Shown: piece after piece, positions 25,830-35,116 of the stretch
Layout of the letters: each line of letters starts with the position of its first letter
Numbering within the stretch: the first letter of the stretch is position 1
NCBI RefSeq assembly: GCF_001557215.1
Contig: NZ_LSJM01000318.1
Coordinates: forward strand, 1-64,000
Direction: 5' to 3'
Length of the DNA: 64,000 nt
Origin: Sphingomonas sp. CCH9-E2
Lineage (GTDB): Bacteria > Pseudomonadota > Alphaproteobacteria > Sphingomonadales > Sphingomonadaceae
Notes under the pieces: model-generated
The model's database searches: none
What the model was told of the DNA's origin: nothing
Seen by the model: only the letters and a program-made list of their open reading frames with translations
Position numbers and translations under genes: made by a program

Positions 25830-28413
25830 CGGACGTCACCTCCGAAAGAATGCGGGCGAGTGCCGGCCGGCACGATCCGCAATTGGTGCCGGCCTGCAGC
25901 GCCCCGCCGATTGCGGCGACATCAGCAAGCCCACGGTCACGGATCGCCGCGACGATGGTGTTGAGCGCGACGTCGAAACAGGCGCAGATCACCGCACCGC
26001 GATCGGGCTGAGCCCCGGGTGCGCGACCGGCGAGCAGGGTCGGTGCGGCGTGTTTCTCACTCAGTTGCGCGATCAGCCAGTCACGTGTCGGCAGCTCGCC
26101 GGTGCGGGTGACGAACAGCACCGCCGCCAGCTTTCCGTGATCGAGCACGGCGATCCGCCGCGTGCCGCGCGCGGCATCGATCGCCTCAACCCGCTCGCCG
26201 CGCGGCAGCAGCGCCTCGATCCGCGCGGCGTCGCCATTGCCCGCGAGCTCCCACAGGCTGCCCTGCGGCACCGCCACCCGCGTCGCCCACAGGCAGCGCG
26301 GCGGTGCGGCCAACTCGCCCGACAGGATCAGGAAGCCGCGCCATTCGGTCGCGATCGGCGTGATCTTCGCCGGCGTCGATTTGAATCCCGGCTGGCCCGA
26401 ATGCGGATCGGTGAGCGGGCGCGGGAGCAGCCCGGTGCGCCCACCGGTCGAAGTGCGGTCGGTCCAGTGGATCGGCGTGAACAGCTCGCCGCGCCGCTGT
26501 GCATCGGTCAGCGCGACGCGGAAGATGCTGTCCCCCTGTGGCGTTGCCACCCGCGCAAGCCCGCCATCGGTCAGCTCGAGTTCGACGGCATCCTCAGGAT
26601 GCACCTCGACCAGCGGCTCCTCGCGGTGACGCGCCAGTTTCGGCGACAGGCCGGTGCGCGTCATCGTGTGCCACTGGTCGCGATAGCGCCCGGTGTTGAG
26701 CGTCATCGGCCAGTCGCGCAGCGGTGCCTGCAACGGCTTCTGCACGACGCTCACCAGCCGCGCGCGACCGTCGGGGGTCGAATAGCGGCCATCGGCGAAT
26801 GGCGTCCCACCCCAGCGGAAGGGCGTCATAGCGCCATAGGCCGCATTGCCCCCCGCTCCGCCATCTGGCAGCGCGAACAGCCGCTTGTCGTCATTGCCAT
26901 AGGTCGACAACCGGCAATGTTCGCGCCAGATTTCGGCGGGACGGTCATAGGCAAAGGCGGTCTTCCACCCCATACGCCGTGCGACCTCTTTGATAATCCA
27001 CCAATCGGGTTTCGCCTCACCGGGGAGAGGGAAGAGCGCGCGCTGGCGGCTGATCGTGCGGTCGCTGTTTGTGACGGTCCCGTCCTTCTCCCCCCAGGCA
27101 GCGGCGGGCAGGCGGACATGGGCATAATCGGCGCTGTCGGTCCGCTCGATCACGTCGCTGATCACGACGAACGGACAGCCAGCCAGCGCCTCACGCACCC
27201 GCCCCGCGTCGGGCATCGAAACCGCCGGATTGGTCGCCATGACCCACAGCGCCTTGATCCGCCCTTCGCCGATCGACCGGAACAGGTCGACCGCCTTCAG
27301 CCCCGGCTTCTGAGCTATGACGGGCGAGGCCCAGAAGCGCTGGACAAGGTCGCGGTTCTCGGGCGCGAAATCCATGTGCGCGGCAAGCGTGGAGGCAAGC
27401 CCTCCTACCTCACGCCCGCCCATCGCATTGGGTTGCCCGGTGATCGAAAACGGCGCCGAGCCCGGCTTGCCGATCCGTCCGGTGGCAAGGTGGACGTTGA
27501 GGATCGCATTGACCTGATCGGTGCCGCTCAGCGCCTGGTTCACCCCCTGGCTGAACATCGTCACCGTCCGCGGCGTCGCGGCGAACAACTCGTAGAAGCG
27601 CCTGAGGTCCGATGGCGGCACGTCACAGACGCGCGCCACCGACCACAGGTCGCTCCCCTCTCCAACCTCGACCCAGAAATTCTCGGGCGTCGCGACATGT
27701 GCTGCGAGATAGGCCTCGTCGATCGCGCCAGCCTCGCGGCACCAGTGGAGCAAGCCGTTCATCAGAGCGACGTCGCTTCCGGGCCGGATCGCCAGATGCA
27801 GGTCGGCTTCCTCCGCGGTCTCGGTGCGGCGGGGATCGATCACCACAAGCTTGGCGCCCGCTTCGCACCGCGCGCGGATACGCTGATAGACGATCGGGTG
27901 GCACCAGGCGGTATTGCTGCCGACCAGAACGATCAGGTCGGCGGCGTCGAGATCGTCATAGCTGGCGGGAACCACATCTTCGCCAAAAGCGCGGTTATGG
28001 CCCGCCACCGCGCTCGACATGCACAGCCGCGAATTGGTGTCGATATTGGCCGTGCCGATGAACCCCTTCATCAGCTTGTTGGCCACATAATAGTCCTCGG
28101 TCAGCAACTGGCCCGAAACATAGAAGGCGACGCTGCCCGGCCCATGCCGCGCGATCGTGTCGCGAAAACGCTTCGCAACCAGGTTAAGCGCCTTGTCCCA
28201 GCTTGCGCGCTTGAGGCCGATCATCGGATGGAGTAGCCGCCCCTCCAGACCGACGGTTTCGCCAAGATGCGTGCCCTTTGAACATAGCCGCCCGCGATTG
28301 GCGGGATGGTCGGGATCGCCCTCGATCCGCACCGCGCGCTCACCCGTGACGGTCGCGCGAATGCCGCAGCCGACCCCACAATAGGCGCAGGTGGTGCGGA
28401 TCACTTCGTTCAT
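25819..28413 (-). CDS. nasA: Assimilatory nitrate reductase catalytic subunit
   Basis: An 864-residue molybdopterin enzyme of the assimilatory Nas/Nap class that reduces nitrate to nitrite in the cytoplasm. The N-terminal [4Fe-4S] ligands are Cys9, Cys12, Cys16 and Cys44. Cofactor-binding stretches include VGSNTAWCHP and WVMATNPAVSMPD. The C-terminal 60 residues form a BFD-like [2Fe-2S] domain (CACFD and CGSCRPAL), as in NasA proteins that accept electrons without a separate NasC. No Tat signal is present. The ATG at 28413 overlaps the nirD stop. Confidence 0.95.
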   Translation of the reverse strand: MNEVIRTTCAYCGVGCGIRATVTGERAVRIEGDPDHPANRGRLCSKGTHLGETVGLEGRLLHPMIGLKRASWDKALNLVAKRFRDTIARHGPGSVAFYVSGQLLTEDYYVANKLMKGFIGTANIDTNSRLCMSSAVAGHNRAFGEDVVPASYDDLDAADLIVLVGSNTAWCHPIVYQRIRARCEAGAKLVVIDPRRTETAEEADLHLAIRPGSDVALMNGLLHWCREAGAIDEAYLAAHVATPENFWVEVGEGSDLWSVARVCDVPPSDLRRFYELFAATPRTVTMFSQGVNQALSGTDQVNAILNVHLATGRIGKPGSAPFSITGQPNAMGGREVGGLASTLAAHMDFAPENRDLVQRFWASPVIAQKPGLKAVDLFRSIGEGRIKALWVMATNPAVSMPDAGRVREALAGCPFVVISDVIERTDSADYAHVRLPAAAWGEKDGTVTNSDRTISRQRALFPLPGEAKPDWWIIKEVARRMGWKTAFAYDRPAEIWREHCRLSTYGNDDKRLFALPDGGAGGNAAYGAMTPFRWGGTPFADGRYSTPDGRARLVSVVQKPLQAPLRDWPMTLNTGRYRDQWHTMTRTGLSPKLARHREEPLVEVHPEDAVELELTDGGLARVATPQGDSIFRVALTDAQRRGELFTPIHWTDRTSTGGRTGLLPRPLTDPHSGQPGFKSTPAKITPIATEWRGFLILSGELAAPPRCLWATRVAVPQGSLWELAGNGDAARIEALLPRGERVEAIDAARGTRRIAVLDHGKLAAVLFVTRTGELPTRDWLIAQLSEKHAAPTLLAGRAPGAQPDRGAVICACFDVALNTIVAAIRDRGLADVAAIGGALQAGTNCGSCRPALARILSEVTSDAA

Positions 28414-28754
28414 CAGGCGGCGGCCTTCAGCGTGCTCGCGCGGCAGATCAGCACGCGGCCTGCGCTGATCTTGACCGGAACGGTCGGCGTGCACCCCTTG
28501 TCCTCGCCCAGCGCTTCGCCAGTGGTCAGCGAGATGCGCCAGTTATGAAGCGGACACGCCACCGCGCCGCCATGGACGATCCCCTGCGACAGGCGCCCAT
28601 GTTTGTGCGGGCAGCGGTCGCGCAGCGCGAACACCTTGTTCTCGCCCGTGCGGAAGATGGCGATATCGTCGCCACCCTCGACCTGCACCGTGCGGCTGCC
28701 GCGTACCGGAATCTCGTTCAGCCAGCCGATATCGAGCCACTCTGCGGTGGTCAT
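28413..28754 (-). CDS. nirD: Nitrite reductase small subunit
   Basis: A 113-residue Rieske-fold small subunit of NADH-dependent assimilatory nitrite reductase. Unlike the E. coli form it keeps Rieske [2Fe-2S] ligands: Cys48/His50 in CPHKHG and Cys67/His70 in CPLHNW. It is a partner of NirB. ATGA-type overlaps with nirB and nasA indicate a tightly coupled operon. Confidence 0.94.
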   Translation of the reverse strand: MTTAEWLDIGWLNEIPVRGSRTVQVEGGDDIAIFRTGENKVFALRDRCPHKHGRLSQGIVHGGAVACPLHNWRISLTTGEALGEDKGCTPTVPVKISAGRVLICRASTLKAAA

Positions 28755-31231
28755 GCCATCTCTCCAACCGGGGTAAACCGCGCCATCGGCGCGTGATGTT
28801 CGCGCTCGGCACCCTGCGCGCGCTGCGCCCAAGGGTCGTCCTGCGAGAACGTCTGGGAATGGAAGAAGCGCGCGGCGAGGTCGGCGCGGACGGCATCGTC
28901 ATCGAGCAGCCGCGACCGCACATACTCGACGCCCACCCGCTCGATCCACGGCGCGGTGCGCTCCAGATAGCGCGCTTCCTCGCGATAAAGCTGGATGAAA
29001 GCGGCGCAATGCTCGATCGCCTCGGCCTCCGTCGCGACCTTGCACAACAGGTCGGTGGCGCGGACATGGATGCCGCCATTGCCGCCGACATGCAGTTCGT
29101 AGCCGCTGTCGACACAGACCACGCCGAAATCCTTGATCGTCGCCTCGGCGCAATTGCGCGGACAGCCGCTGACCGCGATCTTGAATTTGTGCGGCATCCA
29201 CGACCCCCAGGTCGCGCGTTCGATTCCGACGCCTAGCCCGGTCGAATCCTGCGTGCCGAACCGGCACCATTCGGAGCCGACGCACGTCTTCACGGTGCGC
29301 AGCGACTTGCCATAGGCATGGCCGCTGACCATTCCCGCGGCGTTGAGGTCGGCCCAGACCGCTGGCAGATCCTCTTTCCTGATCCCGAAAATGTCGAGCC
29401 GCTGGCCGCCGGTCACCTTGACCATCGGCGCGTTGTATTTCTCGACCACATCGGCGATCGCGCGCAGCTCGCGCGGGTTGGTCAGACCACCCCACATGCG
29501 CGGGACGACCGAATAGGTGCCGTCCTTCTGGATATTGGCGTGCATGCGTTCATTGACGAAGCGGCTCTGCTGGTCGTCGACATACTCGCCGGGCAGCGCA
29601 CAAAGCAGATAATAGTTGAGCGCGGGGCGACAGGAAGAGCAGCCGTCGGGGGTACTCCAGTGCAGCTTCTGCATCACCTCCGGGATCGAGCGCATGTCCT
29701 GTGCCACGATCTCGCGGCGGACGTCGTCATGGCCAAAGCTGGTGCATTTGCACATCGTCCTGGCACCAGCCTGAACCTCATCGCCAAGTGTCAGCGCGAG
29801 GATGCTTTCGACCAGGCCTGTGCAGCTTCCGCAGCTCGCCGACGCTTTGCACGTGGCGCGCACCGCGTCGAGGCTGTGCGATCCCTTGGCGATGCACGAC
29901 ACCACCTGTCCCTTGGTCACGCCGTTGCAGCCGCAGATTTCCGCATCGTCGGAAAGCGCCGCAACGGCCGCCTTAGGGTCCGCCGCGCCCCCTCCCTGGG
30001 CGAAGGCCTGACCGAAGATCAGCAGGTCGCGGACATCGGCGACGCTCTCCTGCTTCTTGAGCAGGTCGAAATACCAGTTGCCGTCCGCGGTATCGCCATA
30101 GAGCACCGCTCCGACGATGCGGTCTGCCTTGACCACGACGCGCTTGTAGATGCCGCGTGCGGCGTCGCGCATCACGATGTCTTCGCACCCATCCCCGCCG
30201 GAGAAATCCCCCGCCGAGAAGACGTCGATCCCCGACACCTTGAGCTTGGTCGAGGTGACCGATCCGCGATAGCCGCTCGGGCTGCCGGTCATGTGATCGG
30301 CGAGGCTGCGGCACATGTCCCACAAAGGCGCGACCAGCCCATAGACGTTGCCGTCATGCTCGACGCACTCGCCGACAGCGAGCACATCGGGATCGGACGT
30401 GACCATATGATCATCGACCTTGATCCCACGCCCGATCTCAAGCCCCGCCGCCCGAGCAAGCCCTGTCGAGGGGCGGATGCCGACCGCCATCACCACCAGA
30501 TCGGCGGGGATATGCGTCCCGTCCTTGAGCACCACGCCCTCGACTTGGCCGTCGCCGATAATCTCGGCGGTATCGGCCCCGGTCAGGATCGCCTGCCCGC
30601 GCGCTTCCAGCGCCTGTTTGAGCAGCCATCCCGCCGCCTCATCGAGCTGCCGCTCCATCAGCGTCGGCATCAAATGCAGCACGGTGACCTTCATGCCCCG
30701 CAGACTGAGGCCATGCGCCGCCTCCAGCCCGAGCAGCCCGCCGCCGATCACCACCGCGCTCCCGCCCTTTTCCGCAGCAGCGAGCATCGTGCCGACATCG
30801 TCCATGTCGCGGAACGCGATCACGCCGGGCAGCTGGTGTCCCGGCACCGGGATGATGAACGGGTCAGAGCCGGTCGCGATCAGCAGTTTGTCATAACCAG
30901 TGCTCACCCCCGCCCGTGACGTCACCGTCTTGGCCGTGCGGTCAATCGCCATAACCGGGTCGCCAGCGATCAGGTCGATGCCATGATCGGCATACCAGTC
31001 CGCGCCGTTGATAACGATATCGTCGAACGCCTTCTCCCCCGCGAGTACGGGCGAGAGCATGATGCGGTTATAGTTCACGCGCGGCTCGGCGCCGAAGATC
31101 GTCACGCGATAGCGGGTGGGATCGCGCGCCAGGATTTCCTCGACCGCGCGGCACCCGGCCATGCCGTTGCCGATCACCACTAGGTGCTCGCGCATGTCGT
31201 CCTTCGCAGCCGTGACAGGGTGCAGTTCCAT
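28751..31231 (-). CDS. nirB: Nitrite reductase large subunit
   Basis: An 826-residue NAD(P)H nitrite reductase that makes ammonium. The order is: FAD/NAD domains (VVIGNGMAGC near residue 20; VVIGGGLLGLEAAHG), a BFD-like [2Fe-2S] domain (CGCNGVTKGQV and CGSCTGLVE), and sulfite/nitrite reductase domains. The siroheme-[4Fe-4S] ligands lie in TCVGSEWCRFG and GCPRNCAEA. The siroheme comes from the CobA pathway encoded three genes on. The ATG at 31231 shares a base with the stop of the porin gene. Confidence 0.95.
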   Translation of the reverse strand: MELHPVTAAKDDMREHLVVIGNGMAGCRAVEEILARDPTRYRVTIFGAEPRVNYNRIMLSPVLAGEKAFDDIVINGADWYADHGIDLIAGDPVMAIDRTAKTVTSRAGVSTGYDKLLIATGSDPFIIPVPGHQLPGVIAFRDMDDVGTMLAAAEKGGSAVVIGGGLLGLEAAHGLSLRGMKVTVLHLMPTLMERQLDEAAGWLLKQALEARGQAILTGADTAEIIGDGQVEGVVLKDGTHIPADLVVMAVGIRPSTGLARAAGLEIGRGIKVDDHMVTSDPDVLAVGECVEHDGNVYGLVAPLWDMCRSLADHMTGSPSGYRGSVTSTKLKVSGIDVFSAGDFSGGDGCEDIVMRDAARGIYKRVVVKADRIVGAVLYGDTADGNWYFDLLKKQESVADVRDLLIFGQAFAQGGGAADPKAAVAALSDDAEICGCNGVTKGQVVSCIAKGSHSLDAVRATCKASASCGSCTGLVESILALTLGDEVQAGARTMCKCTSFGHDDVRREIVAQDMRSIPEVMQKLHWSTPDGCSSCRPALNYYLLCALPGEYVDDQQSRFVNERMHANIQKDGTYSVVPRMWGGLTNPRELRAIADVVEKYNAPMVKVTGGQRLDIFGIRKEDLPAVWADLNAAGMVSGHAYGKSLRTVKTCVGSEWCRFGTQDSTGLGVGIERATWGSWMPHKFKIAVSGCPRNCAEATIKDFGVVCVDSGYELHVGGNGGIHVRATDLLCKVATEAEAIEHCAAFIQLYREEARYLERTAPWIERVGVEYVRSRLLDDDAVRADLAARFFHSQTFSQDDPWAQRAQGAEREHHAPMARFTPVGEMA

Positions 31232-32424
31232 CAAAGTGTCCAGTCCAGTTGCAGCCAGAATTTGCGCGTGTCCGTGGCAAAGCCGGTCGCGCGATAATCG
31301 GCGAAGCGCGCCGATGCCGTGGTCCTGCCCAGCTTTGCCGAGGCCATCAGGTTGAGTTCGTCGCCATAATGGCGGGTCAGCCGATCACTTTCGAAGCGGT
31401 GCCACGCGGCTTGCAGTGTCACCCCCTTGGCCGGGCCGATCGCCTTCCAGCCCCAGCCCGCGCTCAGATACAGGTCGCGCACGCCATCGGCCGGCGTCAC
31501 CAGATATTTGTCAGCCCAGCCCTGAAATTTGAAATTGGTGCCGAGCGGGGTCTGGAAGCTGGTCAGCGCGACGCCAGTGTCGGCACCGAGCACCTCATAG
31601 CCCGCCCCGAGCTTCGGCCCGTTGAAGTCCACCGACACCTCCGCCAGCCAATAGGCCGCGGCATAGTCATTGGGGTTGGGCCCCATGTCGCTCTGGCGCG
31701 CATGGCTGAGCTGATACGCCAGCTTCGCCTTGCCCAGCATCCGCATACCCGCCAGCCGCACACCAAAGGTCCGGCTCGACAGGCGGTAGCCCTGCACCGT
31801 CGCCTCGTCCTGATCGACCCAATAGCCAAAGCCGGTCAGCGTCCCGATCGGGCTGACCCAGGACAGGTTGGCGAAGATATTGTCTCCGCCCACCGCACGC
31901 TGCCGCGCGCCCGTGCCATCGATCCCCCAGATGGTGCGGACGCTCCACGCATAGGCGAGGTCGGCCTTAAGCCCCTTCATCGGCGTGACCTCCGCGCGCA
32001 CCGCGTCGAAGCTCTGCCCGTTCTGGCGGAACCCGACCGCGCCTACAAAGCGCTCATCGTCGAGCGTGATCCGCTGGCGCCCCGCGGTCAGCGTTACGAC
32101 CGGCAGCTTGAGCGCAAGCTGTGCGCGATGAATCGCCACATTCTCCGGATCGGCGATCAGAGGACGCGCCGCCGATCCGGAGAGCCCGTCGAAGCTGTCA
32201 TCGACGATGGCGATATTGCCCTGCGCCTCGATGATTGCCGTCAGCGGACCCTGGCTCGCCTGAACCCCCGCGCGAACGCGCAGTGTCACCGCCTCGGCAT
32301 CAAGCGTCAGTCCATCCTGCTCGACCTGTTCGTAGCGCAACCGCGCGTCAAGCATGGGCTTCAGGCTCTGGCCGTTGGCCGGCGTCGCTGCCACCAGCCC
32401 GATCAGTGGGATTGCATACCGCAT
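31231..32424 (-). CDS. Outer-membrane porin-like protein (alginate-export-like barrel)
   Basis: A 397-residue predicted beta-barrel. A signal peptide (about 1-18, ending ANGQ) is followed by repeated amphipathic strands with aromatic girdles and a C-terminal FWLQLDWTL strand ending that suits outer-membrane insertion. It resembles the alginate-export-like porins encoded in nas operons of sphingomonads. It probably lets nitrate or nitrite cross the outer membrane before NarK takes it over, inferred from position. It lies four bases after narK and is coupled to nirB. Confidence 0.8.
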   Translation of the reverse strand: MRYAIPLIGLVAATPANGQSLKPMLDARLRYEQVEQDGLTLDAEAVTLRVRAGVQASQGPLTAIIEAQGNIAIVDDSFDGLSGSAARPLIADPENVAIHRAQLALKLPVVTLTAGRQRITLDDERFVGAVGFRQNGQSFDAVRAEVTPMKGLKADLAYAWSVRTIWGIDGTGARQRAVGGDNIFANLSWVSPIGTLTGFGYWVDQDEATVQGYRLSSRTFGVRLAGMRMLGKAKLAYQLSHARQSDMGPNPNDYAAAYWLAEVSVDFNGPKLGAGYEVLGADTGVALTSFQTPLGTNFKFQGWADKYLVTPADGVRDLYLSAGWGWKAIGPAKGVTLQAAWHRFESDRLTRHYGDELNLMASAKLGRTTASARFADYRATGFATDTRKFWLQLDWTL

Positions 32425-32428
32425 CGGA

Positions 32429-33667
32429 TCAGATCCGCACACCGGCAGCGGTGCCCCAGCTCGTCCGCCACTTCGCCTTGACCAGCGTCAGACCAAGCAA
32501 CGCGACCAGCGCGAGCCCCGAAAAGATCAGGAATCCCGGTGAGAAGCTGCCAGTCCACTGCTTCGCGAGGCCAAGCGAGGAGGCGAGGTAGAAGCCGCCA
32601 ACGCCGCCGGCCATGCCGACCAGGCCCGTCATCACACCGATCTCCGCCGAAAAGCGCTGCGGAACCAGCTGAAACACCGAACCGTTACCCGTGCCAAGCG
32701 CTAGCATGCCGATGACGAACAGCATGAGCGCGCTCGTGAAGCTGTCGGCAATCGACACTCCGACAAGTGCGAGGGCAGCGACGATGAACACACCGGTCAA
32801 CGCCTTGACCCCGCCGACCGAGTCAGCCAGCGCCCCGCCCATCGGCCGCACCAGCGACCCGGCGAACACACATGCCGCCGTGGCATAGCCGGCCTGGACC
32901 GTGGTTAGTCCGAACCGGTCGGTGAAGTAGATCGGCAGGCTGGCGGCAAGTCCCACGAAACCGCCAAAGGTGACCGCGTAAAAGCCCATCAGCCACCAGC
33001 TGTCGGCGGTCTTGAGCGGCTGGAAATAGTCCTTGAGCGACTTTGGTGCAGGGCGACCCGGCGCGTCCTTCGCCATGATGACATAGGCAATCAGCACGAT
33101 CGCCAGCGGGATACAGGCCAGCCCCAGCACATCGTTCCAGCCAAAGATCTTGGCGAGCCCCGGCGCGAACAATGCGGCGAGCACCGTTCCGGAATTGCCC
33201 ATGCCCGCAAGACCCATCGCCTTGCCCTGATGCTCAGGCGGATACCAGCGGCTGGCGAGTGGCAGCGCGATGGCGAAGCTTGCGCCCGCAAAGCCGAGGA
33301 TGACACCCAGCGCGAGCGTACCGGCAAAGCTGGTCACCCCCATCGCCCAGGCGGTGAACAGCCCGATGATGACGATGATCTGGCTGATCGTACCCGAGTT
33401 TTTCGGCCCGATCCGGTCAACCAGCAGGCCGTTAACCACGCGCAGCAGAGCCCCGGCCAGCGTCGGCACCGCGACCATCAGACCCTTCTCAGCGGGGGTT
33501 AGCGCCAGCGTCTTGGCAATTTCCGGAGCCAGCGGGCCAAGGATTACCCAAACCATGAAAGCGAGATCGAAATACAGGAACGCTGCGATCAGCGTCGGAT
33601 TGTGCCCGCTTGACCAGAAGCTGGGTTTCGTCGCGGACGGCTGTGCGTCCAGAAAGGTGGTTGCCAT
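32429..33667 (-). CDS. narK: Nitrate/nitrite transporter, NarK family
   Basis: A 412-residue MFS transporter with 12 predicted helices. Both nitrate signature stretches are present in recognisable form: GFAGASFAIALPLASRWYPP (first half; cut to its core GASFAIALPLASRWYPP) and GMAGGVGGFYLASSLG (second half). It would import nitrate as the first step of the pathway. The ATG at 33667 lies 29 bases after a strong intrinsic terminator, which marks the gene as controlled by transcript attenuation. Confidence 0.93.
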   Translation of the reverse strand: MATTFLDAQPSATKPSFWSSGHNPTLIAAFLYFDLAFMVWVILGPLAPEIAKTLALTPAEKGLMVAVPTLAGALLRVVNGLLVDRIGPKNSGTISQIIVIIGLFTAWAMGVTSFAGTLALGVILGFAGASFAIALPLASRWYPPEHQGKAMGLAGMGNSGTVLAALFAPGLAKIFGWNDVLGLACIPLAIVLIAYVIMAKDAPGRPAPKSLKDYFQPLKTADSWWLMGFYAVTFGGFVGLAASLPIYFTDRFGLTTVQAGYATAACVFAGSLVRPMGGALADSVGGVKALTGVFIVAALALVGVSIADSFTSALMLFVIGMLALGTGNGSVFQLVPQRFSAEIGVMTGLVGMAGGVGGFYLASSLGLAKQWTGSFSPGFLIFSGLALVALLGLTLVKAKWRTSWGTAAGVRI

Positions 33668-33695
33668 CGTCTCAGTCCCCGAATGCGACCGGCAC

Positions 33696-33742
33696 GAAAA
33701 AGCCGCCAGAACGGCGACCCTGCGGGCGCGTCCTGGCGGCTT
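33696..33742 (-). terminator. Leader terminator (attenuator) before narK
   Basis: On the - strand a 10-bp perfect stem AAGCCGCCAG / CTGGCGGCTT (33742-33733 and 33709-33700) with a 23-base loop is followed by five T residues. It stands in the untranslated leader of the nas operon, 29 bases before narK. With nasT (ANTAR antiterminator) and nasS next door, it is the probable target of nitrate-dependent antitermination. Confidence 0.85.
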
Positions 33743-33824
33743 CGTTGCCTGTTGAGGTGAAGGAGCTTGCGCCCCGGCCCGTTGCGCTTCGCTCCCCCCG
33801 TTGGCAGCGATACGCATCAATCTT

Positions 33825-33842
33825 TCCGACTTCTTCGTCGGA
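33825..33842 (-). promoter_or_regulatory. Leader hairpin with six-base loop, candidate ANTAR site
   Basis: TCCGAC-GAAGAA-GTCGGA on the - strand forms a 6-bp stem with a hexaloop, about 80 bases upstream of the attenuator. ANTAR proteins bind paired hairpins with six-base loops, so this may be one half of the NasT site. I could not settle the second hairpin, and the loop is not a clean match to the A-N-N-G form of the consensus. Confidence 0.45.
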
Positions 33843-33919
33843 CAACCCGAAAATTGCCCGATTCGCCTGCCACGCGCAAGCCGAATCTTCGCAAGTGCAA
33901 TATTTTTAGGTGTGGCGCG

Positions 33920-35116
33920 TCACGGCAATGCGGCGAGATATCCCGCGATATCCTCGGGATCGAAGGCGCGACCGTCGAAAAAGCCGTCAGCGCTCAGCAC
34001 AAGGCGGCCCTGTATTGAACCCACCCCGATCGGTGCATCAAGCCCGCCCTCCAGCTTCGAGCTCGCCCCGGGCAGGGGCGCCCCCGATCCGGCCAGTGCC
34101 TCGCGATAGATGTTCGGGCAAAACACCTCCATCGCGGTTGCCGCATCCGTGTCGCAATACGCTATCCCGTCCCAGCGGGTCATCTGGGCGTAGAGCCACG
34201 CGGCCTGGCTGCGCCAGGGGAAGTTCGCGGCTTCGCGATACTGGAACATGAAGTCGGGATAATGCACCGGTTCGCCTCCCGGTGTCAGTCGCAACCGATC
34301 GGTGATCGCGCGCAGAACCGCGTCAGGTGACGACCCGAGATACTCCGCCCGCGCCAGGATCGCAGCGTTCGCCTCGGCATTGGCCGGATCGACGAAGTGG
34401 GCCGCTGCCGCGTGAAGCGCGCGGATCAGCCGAAGCAGCGCTTCGCGACGCTCCTCGACTACGGCGCTGCGCATCGCGAGCACCTTTTCGACCCCACGCC
34501 GCCAGATCTGTGCGGTGGCGAGCGCAATCCGCCCGACCCCGCGGTCGACTGCGATCGAATTCCACGGCTCGCCGACGCAGATGCCATCGACTTCCCCCGC
34601 CGCCAGTGCATCGGCGGCAAAGGGCGGGCTAGTGACGACGATATCGATATCGACATCGGGGCGGATGCCCACCCCTGCGAGCCAGTAGCGCAGCATGTAA
34701 TTGTGGCTGGAATAGCGATGCACGACGCCAAAGCGCAGCCGCCGTTCCGCCACGATCTGTTTGAGCGCGCGCCCTATCGTGAGCGGATCGCCCAGCGTGT
34801 CGCCCAACCCGATCGCATCGGCCAGGGCGGTCGAAAATGTCACCGCATTTCCATTCAGCCCGAGCACGAAGGGGACCGCCATCGGTACCGCCGTCCGCCC
34901 TCTGCCCAATGCCGTCGCGATAGCCAGCGGTGCGACCATGTGCGCGGCATCGGTATGGCCATAGAGCAGCCGGTCGCGCACCGTCGCCCAGGTCATGTCG
35001 CGCACCAGCTCGAGCCTCAGTCCCTGCGCTTCGGCAAAGCCAAGTTCATGCGCCAGTATCGGGAGCGCCGCATCAACCAATGGGAGAAAACCGATCCGCA
35101 TCGTCTCTTCGGTCAC
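33920..35116 (-). CDS. nasS: NasS-like nitrate sensor
   Basis: A 398-residue protein of the NrtA/CmpA solute-binding fold (GFLPLVDAALPILAHELGFA; GLNGNAVTFS; CVGEPWNSIAVDRGVG). There is no signal peptide and no ABC permease or ATPase gene nearby, so a cytoplasmic sensor role like NasS is more likely than transport. NasS holds NasT inactive until nitrate or nitrite binds. The GTG start at 35116 overlaps the nasT stop and has a GGGGGA site; an ATG at 35101 is the alternative. Confidence 0.87.
   Translation of the reverse strand: MTEETMRIGFLPLVDAALPILAHELGFAEAQGLRLELVRDMTWATVRDRLLYGHTDAAHMVAPLAIATALGRGRTAVPMAVPFVLGLNGNAVTFSTALADAIGLGDTLGDPLTIGRALKQIVAERRLRFGVVHRYSSHNYMLRYWLAGVGIRPDVDIDIVVTSPPFAADALAAGEVDGICVGEPWNSIAVDRGVGRIALATAQIWRRGVEKVLAMRSAVVEERREALLRLIRALHAAAAHFVDPANAEANAAILARAEYLGSSPDAVLRAITDRLRLTPGGEPVHYPDFMFQYREAANFPWRSQAAWLYAQMTRWDGIAYCDTDAATAMEVFCPNIYREALAGSGAPLPGASSKLEGGLDAPIGVGSIQGRLVLSADGFFDGRAFDPEDIAGYLAALP

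Noticed and set aside
33920-35116. Periplasmic nitrate-binding protein of an ABC transporter
   Set aside because: No signal peptide, no permease or ATPase genes nearby, and coupling to an ANTAR gene; a NasS sensor is the better reading.
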